Assembly (NCBI GenBank): GCA_025716855.1 | Contig: JAIXMQ010000025.1 | Coordinates: forward strand, 310,001-374,000 | Source of the DNA: Pilaira anomala | Lineage: Eukaryota > Mucoromycota > Mucoromycetes > Mucorales > Mucoraceae | Length of the DNA: 64,000 bases | Reading direction: 5' to 3' | Shown here: piece by piece, positions 12,110 through 24,100 of the stretch | Position numbering within the stretch: position 1 is the stretch's first letter | Layout of the letters: every line of letters starts with the position of its first letter | Notes under the pieces: generated by a model | The model's database searches: none | What the model saw: the letters and a program-made list of their open reading frames with translations, nothing else | What the model was told of the DNA's origin: nothing | Translations under genes and position numbers: made by a program

Positions 12110-13228
12110 AAGAGTACAACAATAGACAATGTTTGTTGTTATAACATCGAGCCGTATAAATATTTAATATATCTTCTACTTTTTTACTCTTGTTGGTTTA
12201 GGCAATCCCGGGGGGGTTTTTTTTTTTACTTAAGTACAGGCTTTTGGGGCTGCTATACGTTTTTGCTTGCACAAAATATGAACAGTTCCAGAGTAAATTA
12301 AAGCCCTCATGAGGCGCGTTCTTACAAACACAGTACCCGCAAAGATATAGTATCACATGTACATTTATAAGTCCAGAATATTATTTTCGGATCTCATTAT
12401 GCGAACAACTGTGGAATTTCCTATTTTATTTATGGATAGATGAACTGATATATACACCAAGTAACAAAAGCTACTAACTACATGTATAGGTAACTATATA
12501 CAAATCATATGTGTAAGGATCGGGTCTTGAGGCACAGTATTTTTCTATTAATTTCTATAATGATAATATTTATAAGTGAATGAATTTGCAACTCACTATT
12601 AGCAGTAAAAGAAACTTGTTGGTCAAAAGCAAAACATGGTAGAAAAATAGTTAATAATGATGATCATCGGTTTTGAGGTTAAATAACATAAATTGACTGA
12701 GTACCTGCTGGAATAATTTGACAAAAAATAATAGTTTATTTTTTTCATCCAATTGTTGACGTCAACCTACAGATACGTTACAAGAGAGGTTCTCTTTGCG
12801 AAATATAAGATCCTTAATATATCATCTTAAATCTAATATAACTTGTAGTTGATTGGAATATGAGAGATAGAGAGATGAATGCGTGTTCTTTACTCAAAAG
12901 TATATAATAATAATCGTAAAACAGATAATAATAAAAACAAAACTAAGCCCGAACACGTATTGAGGCGTGGATACATATTTTCTATTTTCTATTATTCTAT
13001 TTAAGTTATTAAACTCAAATTTAGAAATTGTTTTCCGGTTTCTTACTAGGAAGTGACGATATATACTTTCCAATAATATCTGTCTTACCTATTATAACAA
13101 TATATGCTACCCATTATAACAAGAATTCATTTTTAAATTAGCAGAAATAATTTTCAGATCCAAGTAATTGTTGGCAGCTTCTAGATAATCTAATATTAAT
13201 ATGATGAGGATAAAAAAAAAAAAAAAAA

Positions 13229-13363
13229 TGGCGATCCATCCCTTTAATATTGAATTGGCTATGGAAGAAATTGAACTAGGAGTGTCACATCTTTCTTGTA
13301 TGGTTCGGACTTCAATCAACTGCGAAATCAAAGAAGAAGGTTGCTCAGTTTATTTCTCTACTT

Positions 13364-13405
<42 letters not shown>

Positions 13406-13556
13406 CAAAGTTTATGAAGCTATACTTCACAAGCTCGTATTGAAATTAATAGCGCTTATATGTTCCCGCAAAAAAAAAAAAAAAAGTACACAATCTCAAG
13501 CAAGACAAAGATCTTTTCCACATCTTATTGGCTCCAAATATTTGTTATCCGCTTGA
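13229..13556 (+). pseudogene. Possible decayed gene fragment
   Basis: Three short, non-repetitive open segments are separated by A runs: 13229-13368 (begins MAIHPFNIELAMEEIELG, with SCMVRTSINCEIKEEG later), 13402-13470 (KVYEAILHKLVLKLIALI) and 13486-13556 (ends PHLIGSKYLLSA). The amino-acid composition of these pieces is protein-like, unlike the surrounding Lys/Phe-rich frames, but the A32 and A15 runs between them would have to be introns or insertions and no good donors are seen. I do not recognise a family. It is either a relic interrupted by A-tract expansion or chance. Confidence 0.2.
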
Positions 13557-13691
13557 GAAAAAGCCCCCTACTATAATAAACACTTTTTTTATCTACAAAC
13601 AGTTAGTATAAGAAAAAAGATTTATATTTAGAAAATAATTCAGTTTAAATGCAGGAACAAAATATACTTACTCAATTACGATAGTCTTGTA

Positions 13692-13723
<32 letters not shown>

Positions 13724-14489
13724 TTAGAATATATTACAGATGGAGAAGAAAAGTGCATTTAAATAATATTCTGAGTAAACAATGAGCCTTCCTTCTTTGA
13801 TACGTGCATAATCCTTTTACTGTTCTTTTTAAAGTCAAGGCCAAAATATTTTTTTTTTTTTCGCATGTATTTTTCAACCGAGGTTTAAAAAAAAAGGGTT
13901 GTTTTTTTTCTGATCTCAGTCTCATATATATATATTTCTCTTATAAAGTTTTCTCTCTTTTTTTTTTTTTTGATGTTTAGTTTTTTAGAAATTATAGTAC
14001 ATGAAATATACTCTACGATATCAAGTTTTTCCCCTATGTTTAAAGGTGAAAAAAAAAATTACATGATAAACTAACAACCTAGATATAGCAAATCTATTAC
14101 ACTATATATATATATACATTTTTTTTTTCTTTTTCTCTATTGTTTTCATATTAAAAAAAAATTAATTTTTTTTTTCTCGAATATTTTGTTGCACAAATCC
14201 CCGCCCATTTTAAAAACCAAAACTTGTTTATGCTGGGTGTAACATTTAAAAAAGTTTTTATATTGCAAATACAGCAGTAGTTCACAAGCAGGTTACCTGA
14301 TTTGTATTGAGGACCTCGCGTGCTTCAAATTTGGAGGGTGAAGTCTTTTTTTTTTTTTTTTTTTTTATAAAAAAAAAAAAAGGTATTTAACTCGACTTAC
14401 TTTTCTCCTCTTTTTTTCTCTCTCTTTCTCATTAATAATTCTTCTTTACCCTCCTTTAAACCAACAACAAAAGCGACAAAAGTATTAAA

Positions 14490-15511
14490 ATGGTTTCTTT
14501 AAAGACATTCCTTTCTTCTTCAGTAGCTCTTATTGCCGCTTTCGCCACAGTTGAAGCTGCTGTATTCCCTTCTTATCCTTTTCCCGGCTCTATCCAAAAT
14601 GAAGGTCAAACTTATGATATTACCTGGAGTATGTATTTATATTTTAAGAGATACTTGTGGAATTTCAATCTAATATAGTTTGATTTTTTTTTTATATTAT
14701 TATTATAGCTTTTGATGGAAAGCACCCTTCATCCAAATACACAATTGGTAAATTGATTGATTTAGTAGATTCTTTTTTAAGAAAAAAAAAAAAAAAACTA
14801 ATAACCTTAATTATTATTATTAGATTTCATGACAGGCTCAAACGACGTGCAATATGTTTTATCTAATGTCGCTAATGTAAATAATACACCCTTTTTTTTT
14901 TTGTTTTGAAAATATCTATTCATTGACACTAACTCCATTATGAAAATAGAATGTGGATCCTACTGCTTTGAAATATAGTTTTACTACTCCTCAAGTTTCA
15001 CCCAATGCAGCAGTCTATTTCTTCAGATTCACAGGTAAAATACTTGAATTATTATTTAAATATAAGTTATTTAACCATAAAACGGTTTTTTTATTTCTAT
15101 ATAATAGGTTCTGAAGGTGATTTAGCATGGACCACTCGTTTCGGTATCGTTGGTGCTGATGGTAAACTTGTTGCTGAAGAAGAAAAGATTCAACCTAACG
15201 GTGACAAGATTCCTTGGGGTATCGGTAAGCTTGCAGGTGGTGCAAGCGCTACTGGTTCTAATGCTACCAGCATTGCGGCCTCTGTCGAATCTTCTTCTTC
15301 TGCTGTTCTTGTACCTAGTGCTGATGCTGTTGTTGCTTCTGCTGCCGAAAGCCCTGCTGAAAATGTAACTAATCCTCCTTCTGCTTCTACAACTGTTCCT
15401 ACTATTGCTCAAGTCAATGCCGCTAGTGTCACTCCCGACAGTGGAGCTTCTAATGTTAAGCCTGTTCTTACTTTGGTTTCCGCCGCCATTGCTGGTTATC
15501 TTGTTCTCTAG
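14490..15511 (+). CDS. Secreted KNH/Kre9-type GPI-anchored protein
   Basis: Five exons (14490-14628, 14709-14747, 14824-14876, 14950-15034, 15108-15511) join in phase to 239 residues. A clear signal peptide (MVSLKTFLSSSVALIAAFAT, cleavage near VEA-AVFP) is followed by a beta-sandwich domain with FPGSIQNEGQTYDITW, a central FFRFTGSEGD and FGIVGADG, as in the Ser/Thr-rich GPI-anchored family with a Kre9/Knh1 N-terminal domain. The last 80 residues are Ser/Ala/Val/Thr-rich and end in a hydrophobic tail (TLVSAAIAGYLVL), the hallmark of GPI attachment. Expected location: plasma membrane or cell wall, with a role in wall glucan assembly inferred from the family. The introns are 70-80 bases with A or T runs. 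Confidence 0.8.
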
Positions 15512-17871
15512 ATCAAAAACAAACAAACAAAAAAAAAAAAAAAGACGCCATCTACTTAATTTATCAATCTACATTTAACGTAGTGCATATCCGCTTTAAA
15601 AAATTCTCTTTTTTTTTTTTTTTTTTTTTTGCTCTTTTCTCTTTGAAAAAAAAACCCCTATTTCTTGTAACTTTATTGAATAATTGTATAACACCTGTTT
15701 TGAAATTTATTTTTTTTTATTTTTATTTATTGTGTTACCATTGCGAATCAATTTTATTGTTTAGATGAAAAATTGCATGAGGTTTAATGTAATACTGTAT
15801 CACATTTAATCGAGCCGTGTATTTTTCTGTCTAGGTCCTTAGTTCCAATTTGTTATTTATAACATTATACAACATGGTTTTGGTTACCCGCAATATTATA
15901 TTGTACTCAAACCTACTATTTTTATAAAATGTGCTTAAAAAAATCCCTTCCATTTCTAATACAATAATGGTTGTTGTGTTTGTTACATAAAGAATTCAGC
16001 CTCATCAGCCACTCAATACTTTAATAAAAATAGACCGTTAACGGATCAATACAAAAAGGCAACATAATAACAAGAAACTGTCTTGGAATAATTAAACGCA
16101 TCTTAAATAATAATAGAAAAAAAAGACTAATACGATACAGTCGCGCTTCATGTCTTTTCATGAAAAAGATACTAAAATCATTTATTATGTTCATCACAAT
16201 ATAAAAACTATTGGCAAATAACGACAAATGTGAGGTCTACTGTTGAGAAATCTTTGAAGATGATTTGTCCTCACGTTGTTATACCTTTTTTTTTTCACTA
16301 GAGGGCTTCTAATTTATGAACTAAACACGCGCACTGCAATATACTTTTACTTTTCGGGGTAACAATATCATCACTTTTTTCGTTTTTTATCGTTTCTATT
16401 AATACTTGTTTTTTTTTAAAAAAAAAACAGTTAAAGCTACACAATACTATTTTACTTTGCGCATTCTTATTTTAAACCTTATTAGATTTTACCCCGAAAC
16501 GCGGCTCATTAAAGTATAATCAGGTGCCCAAAACAATAACAAGAAAAAGCTTGCTTGCTATTTTTGAAGTATATATTCTATTGATCTTCCTTTTTCTCAT
16601 TTTTGTAAAATGTATCATTTGGAATACTTTCTCGTAGCAGTTTAATGCGTATACACAACTTGTTAAACAAAATTTTTTTAGTTTAAATTAAATCAATAAA
16701 TATATCAACTAAATGGTTAATTTTATTACAAATTACTAACTAAAAGCTGGTAGTAAGGGCTCGTTTTTTTTTTAAAAAAAAATCATCAACCTAAATTCAA
16801 TGAAATTTCTAATCACTTCACGCGTATTTAATTGAAATTTAACTTTGTTGCTGTATAGCTCAAGCAAAGAAAATAAGTCCAAGTAAAATTATATTATTTT
16901 GTGAATAAAATACAGATTATTGTTTGCATTACACACATCACTTGCATATACATTGCATTTTGTAAATGAAGTATCACAGTATAACGTATTATGATGAAAT
17001 TATTACTCTCCCAGTTACTTTAGAGTCTACCTCAATAATGCATTTTTTTTTTCCAACTGCAATGCCTGTTACGGTACTTATAAGAATACTTTCGATTTAA
17101 AATTCTGTTTTTTTTTTTAAAAAAAAAAAGAGCTTGGAGATATAAACCAAGTAGTATAACGTTTTTTTTAAATGCAACTCCTATTTTTTAAAAACTTAAT
17201 AGATGTAAATAAAGCGAGTAGGTACTTAGTCGTGTTATTTCTCCAGATTAAAAAACTACACACGCCATTAAGCGTTAAGTATATGCATTGTATTCCCTCT
17301 ACTAAAATCACGCTAATATACATTTACAAACAATTACATATGATTATTGTGAATAGAATGCTTTTAATGCTCTTAACTTCTATCTGATATCAGCAAGTGC
17401 CATATATCATACGTACAGTTATAATTACTTTTTTTTTGAATAACTACCATCCATATAATGTATACATATATTCAAATAGAGTTTATTCGTGATGAGCTAT
17501 AAATATATGTATTTGTTTTATTTTATGAAGCAGCTACTTTTCGTAGTTAGTTTTTAAGAAAGTTTGTCATGTACTCATTCATAAATGTTTTATACTTTTT
17601 AAACCGAGCAATTACCTAATATAATTTGTCAAAAGTACGTAACACAAAAAAGGGGGGGAAATGAAACTCCACTATGGTACGGTTGCCATGGCAACCATTT
17701 TTTAATGTCCCAAATGTTAAATTTCCTGCTCTATTTTTAAGGTTTCGTGTTACTCTGTGACAATTACTACGGTCGAGAAAAAAAAAAAAGAGTTGCATAT
17801 AAATTGATCCCAATTTCCATCTTTTTTCCATCTTTTTTTTTTCGTGTTATCAATTATAAAACTTTATAGTA
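15512..17871. other. 2.4-kb gene-free AT-rich region
   Basis: No supported coding exon. Three clean T(n)A(n) palindromes lie here (16409-16427, 16764-16782, 17108-17129). The last 50 bases include T runs leading to the start of the large PARP gene. Confidence 0.55.
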
Positions 17872-18099
17872 ATGACAAAAGCAAAACCCTCACCTCCAAG
17901 ACGTTCTTTAAGAAGAATAGCGCAAAAGGTATGTCTGTTAATCGTAAATCAAACCAATGTCAGAGATATTCAGTTGTGTTTTTACTGTAGGATAATGTAT
18001 CTGTTTCAAAGCTTCCAAAGAATAAACTTAATGTATGCCTTAAATCGAAGAAGAAGGTTGTCAATATTCTTGACTTTAAAAAACAAGCAGTAAGTACAA

Positions 18100-18131
<32 letters not shown>

Positions 18132-21100
18132 ACTATCTCGAAAATTTTGATATTAACTTAAGTTTGCACGTAGGGAAAGACAATATATCTTGTCGAACGT
18201 GATGGATCTAGTTCAGATGCATGGGAAACGGAAGACATGATTGAAAGTCTCGAAGTTCTTACTGATTATCAACAAAAAGTTCAGAATGAATCAGGATACT
18301 CTATCTGTGCTGGATCTGTACAGCAACCTGAAGGCTCAGAACATCCAAGACCCTCTCGACTTTCTAAGGCTCGTGCAGTTATGGCTTTGAAGCAACATGA
18401 TTATGTACTTGATGATTACTTAAGCGACGATGGTGACATAAGCCAGAAACCAGTTAAAAAAAATAATGCACCAAAAAAATCTGCCAATCAAAAACAAGGA
18501 AAAAAGACTAAAGCTGAAGCTCTTGCTGATATTCAACATGCCGATAGATTGAAGCGACAAAAGGAAAGACTTGAATTGAACCCTGATAAAATTGTTGATA
18601 ATATGACTCACTTTTATGGCAAAGAATGTTGTTTGAAATGCGCTGCAAATACTTACAGAGATGCACTTGAAAGTAACGATATGAAATTACTTGAGACTGC
18701 TTTGAATGATAAAGAAATCCCTAGTCATGATTTGGAGGATAAGCCTAATGGTCTCAGCTTTGTTCAGTATGCTATTGTACTCCAAAGAGAAGTGTTTGCT
18801 GAAGTTGTTGAAAAGCATGACAAGGTTGATAAATCATCTGATTACCCTATTCAATTTTTGACGTATAGTGGTGGGGGTACAGGTAGAAATCACGGATTAG
18901 GCACATATCACAACAGAAGTTTTAGGTAATAAAAAAGCATATATTTTTTTTTAAAAAAAAAAAATTAATCGAGCTGTTACTTCTAGACGGGTTGAAGAGT
19001 CAAGAGGAAACCGAGTTGGCGATTCTGCTTTTTACAGAGAAAGTGATTCCAAAAGAACTTTTATGAACGTGGAAGATAATATAAGAGGCAGCAAGCTGTG
19101 TTCCTTCATGCACTACATATCAAAGGATGCTTTTCGTGATGAAAAGGTGATCGAAAACTACTTAGTTCATTTTTGTAATGGGCCTCACGATGTTTATTAC
19201 GCTGCTGCTGCTGGAAGTAGACTTTTGGCCAAGAGTTTGTTGCAGCACGCCAATGTTTCAGGAAGATCAACTTTTAATCTACTTCATGAAGAAGTTTTAC
19301 AGGTAATAAATATATATGAAGTGAACTCTTTTTATTTTTTTTTTATTCTCAATACTTACTTATATCTAGTTTGAAAATGGTGAACCCTTGACTAGTTATA
19401 AACGAAATCAGATTTTAAAAATGGCTTCCGATGCATTTAATGTCACGCCATACCATTTAGCTGCTATCAATCCCCGTGCAAATTATCTTAGTGAACTCTT
19501 TGAAGCACTTGATCCTGCAGAAAGGATGCAAACAGATATTTATGGTAGATCTGTCGCTTTTTTTGCTGCTGTTAGCGAAACATCTCATTGCTTAGAATTT
19601 CTCGAATCCAAAGGTTTCAATTTTTCTGTTGTCGACAAATACAAAATGAGCCCTCTCATGCAAGCTGCTCGATATGGAAGAAGCCACAATATTGAGATAT
19701 TAATTAGAAATCTTCGTGGTGGGCCAGAAGTTACGGAAACTTCACCATTCGTATTCCAGTCCTTGGTTCGAAACAGAAGAACGGCTTTACATTATGCTGC
19801 CTATTTTGGACATGCTGAAGCATGTAGTGTTCTAATTAGATTCAATGCTCCAGTAGAATGTCTTGAAAATCTTGAAAAACAAACTCCCTTGTTGTATGCT
19901 GCAAAAAACGGTAATATTGAATGTGTTCGTGTAATAATTGAAGAAGGAAAGGCCGATCCTGAGAAAGGTGACAAGTTTTCAAGAACCCCGTTACATCATG
20001 CTTGTATGAATGGCCATACTGAAGTCGTCAAATATCTTTTATCTAAAGGTGTTAATGCAAACGCTTATGATAGCTCTCATAATACACCTATTCATTTTGC
20101 AGCTGCCTTTGGTTATATCAAGATTGTGCATTTACTTATCGAATATGGATTCAGTGATCCAACTCCTAGCAATTTTTGGCGAAGTACTCCTTGTTCTGTT
20201 GCAAATATGAAAGGTCACATCGGTGTCGTCAAATATCTTCTTGGTTTAACCCATTTTACAATTGATGTCAACTTTAAAGATAACGACGGGTACACCATGT
20301 TACATCGTAGTATTAGTGAATCCGCTTCCAACCCATTTGAAATGAAAACAAACATTGAAAAGGCTACCTTTTTACTCTCTATGAAAGCAGATACCAACAG
20401 TATCAATCTTGAAGGTAAAAATAGCATTGCCAGAAAAGATTATTTTCAACCAATAACTCATTTTCTTACTTATTTTTATAGGAAACACATGTTTACATAC
20501 ATTGGTTTCAAATATTGATTACGTGAAACTACGCCCAAAAGGCTGGGAGACTTTTTATCCTGTCCCCACCAGCTATCACGAGTACGAAGAAGTTGTTTAT
20601 GACGACTTAGAGGGTGTTGAATATCAAGAAACTTTTGCTAAACTACTAATCAACCATGGCGCTAAATTGAATATCAAGAATGCTCAAAATGAAACTCCTC
20701 TGGCTATTGCCATCCGAGTTGGAAATCATCATTTGGTTTTATTTCTCATACAATCTGGCGCAGAATTCTGGGCTGACACTGACAAAAATGGAAATAATTT
20801 TTTTCATTACTTCGGCGATCTTGTTTCTTCGATCAATGGCCTTCAACCTCATTATGATTTAGATATTGTAGTCAAAGAAAGATTTATGGAAGTAGCCCGG
20901 AACATTTGGACATCAGTTTTATCTCGTTCAACTTCACATATGACTGAAATCAAAACGGTGGTATGTATATCATGCACATGTCAAATTAAAAGTAAAATTC
21001 AACTAATTCTATCTTATTTTTAAGGTTAATGAACACAATAAAAAAGGTTATACTCCTTTAATTTATGGTGTCCACTCTGTGATTCAAAAACAAAGAGAGG

Positions 21101-24100
21101 CGATGGTTCGTGAGAAGTACATGGTTAAGTCTGCTATTTACAATAATTCCAAAGATAATCTTGGTTACAGTCAACGCCATACTACAGAGCAAGGAGGGTA
21201 TACTAGCAGATTATTCGAAAAAGTAGCTTTACCTTTAGACGTCAGGTTGACCTTTAGCTTCGATTTATGGGTAAGTTAATGTTTGATTAAAACCGAATTA
21301 TTTATACTCAAATAAGCACCTGTAGATTACCTTCATGAGAGAAGTAATCAAGCAATTTAAGCCAATCATGAATGATTATATAGAGTTACCATTTGATTAC
21401 AAAAAAGAAAATCCCAAAGCAAAGAAATCTGAATACCCTAATTTGACTGGTTATACCGCTCTTCATATAGGTAAATATAAGTACAAATTAAAATCAATAA
21501 AGGAAGAAAAAAAAACTTATGTATAAATTTAGCTGCTCAAACTCAAGATACTGACTTGATAAACTTCTTGTTGGAGAATGGAAGCGATCCCAACGAGCGT
21601 GTCAAACTTGACACTGAAATGCTTTCAGGAGACACTTCTTTTATCATTGCCTATCACCATAAAAAAGATCTTTATCAAGAAATGCCTGAAGATTCCGCAG
21701 AGTATCACGAGGCAGTCAAGAAAAATTTTACATTAACTAAGCCAGATTTCAAAAACATGCTTTACCGAACCATTGAAACCTTTATCAGATTCAAAGGTTG
21801 CCCATTTATAACTAATAGTACTGGATATTCCGTCTTGTCAAAAGCTTCCGTTAATATGGATTCTTACAACTTATCTCAAATATGTAACGCCGTGCCTTCC
21901 AAAGATGTAGATGTCAACAGAAAGAATGAAATGCAAGAAACTTCGTTAATGATGGCTATCAACTCACTCGAGGCTACTATCAATGCAAAAGAAGAGAAAC
22001 CAAAAATCGAAATTATTAAGTACCTTATGAAAATTAATGCTGATCCTAATATCCAATATGAAAATGGAGATACTGTGCTGATGAAAATAGTTAAAATGGC
22101 CAATATTCCTTTGCTTGAAATTTTGATGGAAAACTCGTTAATTGCTATTGATCATAATTTAAAGAACAAAAGTAAGTACTCTTAGATTTAATGATATACA
22201 TCATATTAACAAGTACTTTTGAAATAGGAAAAGAGAATGCTTTGATAATCGCATGTAAATTAAATAACTTAAAAGTGACACTATGCTACCTTTCCTTATT
22301 AAAACGCTCAGCCAACTCTTGCGAACTTAATACTCTGGACTGTGAGAAAAGCTCTGCTTTGTCTTATGCCGCTAAAAATGGTGACCTTCAGGTTGTCGAA
22401 GAATTACTTTTGTTGAATGCTGATCCTAATTTTAATATGGCTCAACATGTACCACTTATAGAAGCTGTGGCTGGTCAAAACATTGATCTAGTTAAATTGC
22501 TGCTTGTGAAAGGCGCGTTAGTCAATATAAAGGATGAACCTAATGGAAATTCTGCTCTTCATAATGCTGTTCTTACTGGAAAGCATCGTATTGTTAAGCT
22601 CTTATTGGAATACAGTGCCGACTTTAACATAACTAACAACCGATTACAATCGCCTATGCATTTAGCTATCCAGACTACTAAACACCAAACTAATCGAAAT
22701 TTCCGGACTGAACGTCTTTTGATAAACGCCGGAGCAAATATAAATGCAGTTGATATCTTTGGTAAATAGCTAATTAAACAATAGAAAATGGTTAAATCAT
22801 GAACTAATTTTTTTTAACTAGGTCGTTCTCCTCTTCATTATTTATTTGTCGAAAGTAATATGATTCCTATTACTCGTGAAACAACTATTGTTTCTAAAAC
22901 AGTTAATCAAATCTCTAATCAAATGAAGATTATGCAAGACAGAACTCAAGCCCTAGAAGATTTTACGTGCGAGTTTGACTTGACCGAATTTTTGGATGGC
23001 TATAACAATGGGGATACTTATCTTAATACGTGGATGAAGGAAGCCAAAATGATTCAATTAGAAAAATCTGAGTCTAATGAAAAACTGAAGAACCCTATTA
23101 CTGATGAGAAAAAGAGCTTATTAAAAGTATATCATGGCTGCGAGTGGGAAGAACAACAGTCTATTCCTCCAAGATTTGATCCTATTGATATGCTTACGTT
23201 TCTATTAGATTCTAAAGATCTTCAAAATGACATTAGAGATGAATTTGGAAGGACACCACTTCATTATGCTGCCTGTGTAGGCGCTTTCAGTTGTACTTCT
23301 TTACTTGCTAAGAACAGTGTAGATATTAATACTATGGATTTGGATAACGTAAGAATTTAAACAAAAAAATTAAAACATTTGTGTATTAACCTGTACTTTC
23401 TTCAATTAAAGAATGGTCCTCTCCATCTAGCTCTCCGTCATAACTATGTTGACTATTCAGTTATGCTTTGTAATCTTGGTGCAAATGTAAATAACAGTAT
23501 AATTTTGAAGGATGGTGAATCGATGTCCACTTTCGGATTTTGTCTATCACAATCCTTTATAAATATGGCGTATTTAATTATGGACAAAGGTGTCAACCCA
23601 ATTGGTAAGAGAGAGAAAATCACAGGATATTTAAAACACTTTAATTAATTTATTAAATTATAGAATCTATCAGAGAATCATTAAAAACTGGTATGTACAA
23701 CTTCTATTTTTTTTTTAGTTTTATTATTAATCATCAATTGTTTTAGGTAAATTCCATATCGCGGAGATCTTGTTAAATTCTCTTGGTGATAAATCTCTCT
23801 CTTCTGCTTTACCTATGGAGAATCAAAATATATGGCATATCATATCAGATTTTAAACCATTCAATGATGAAAACTGGGAAGAATATGTTGAAGATATAAT
23901 TGAGAAGCTTCTACCATTAAATATCCCTATTATCAAAGATATTTACGGCCGAACGCCGATTCATTATGCCGCAAAACATGGCCAAATAACATTGCTTCGT
24001 CGTCTTCTTACAAATTCAAACATTCAAATTAATATTGTTGATATGGATGGATATTCGGAACTCGATTACGCTGTTGATTCTGGGCTCATTCAGAGCGTTC

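Larger units (their letters stand above)
10478..14489. other. 4-kb gene-poor AT-rich region
   Basis: No complete gene is visible. It contains dinucleotide arrays (11619-11642, 12084-12109), many A/T tracts, a splice-acceptor-like T15-GCAG at 11769-11787 followed by a purine-rich frame, and a possible gene relic near 13.2-13.6 kb. The last 100 bases before 14490 are pyrimidine-rich and are probably the leader of the next gene. Confidence 0.5.

Noticed and set aside
15122..15526. 134-codon minus-strand frame opposite the KNH-type protein
   Set aside because: Mirror of a Ser/Ala-rich coding exon; the plus strand has signal peptide, fold and GPI signal.
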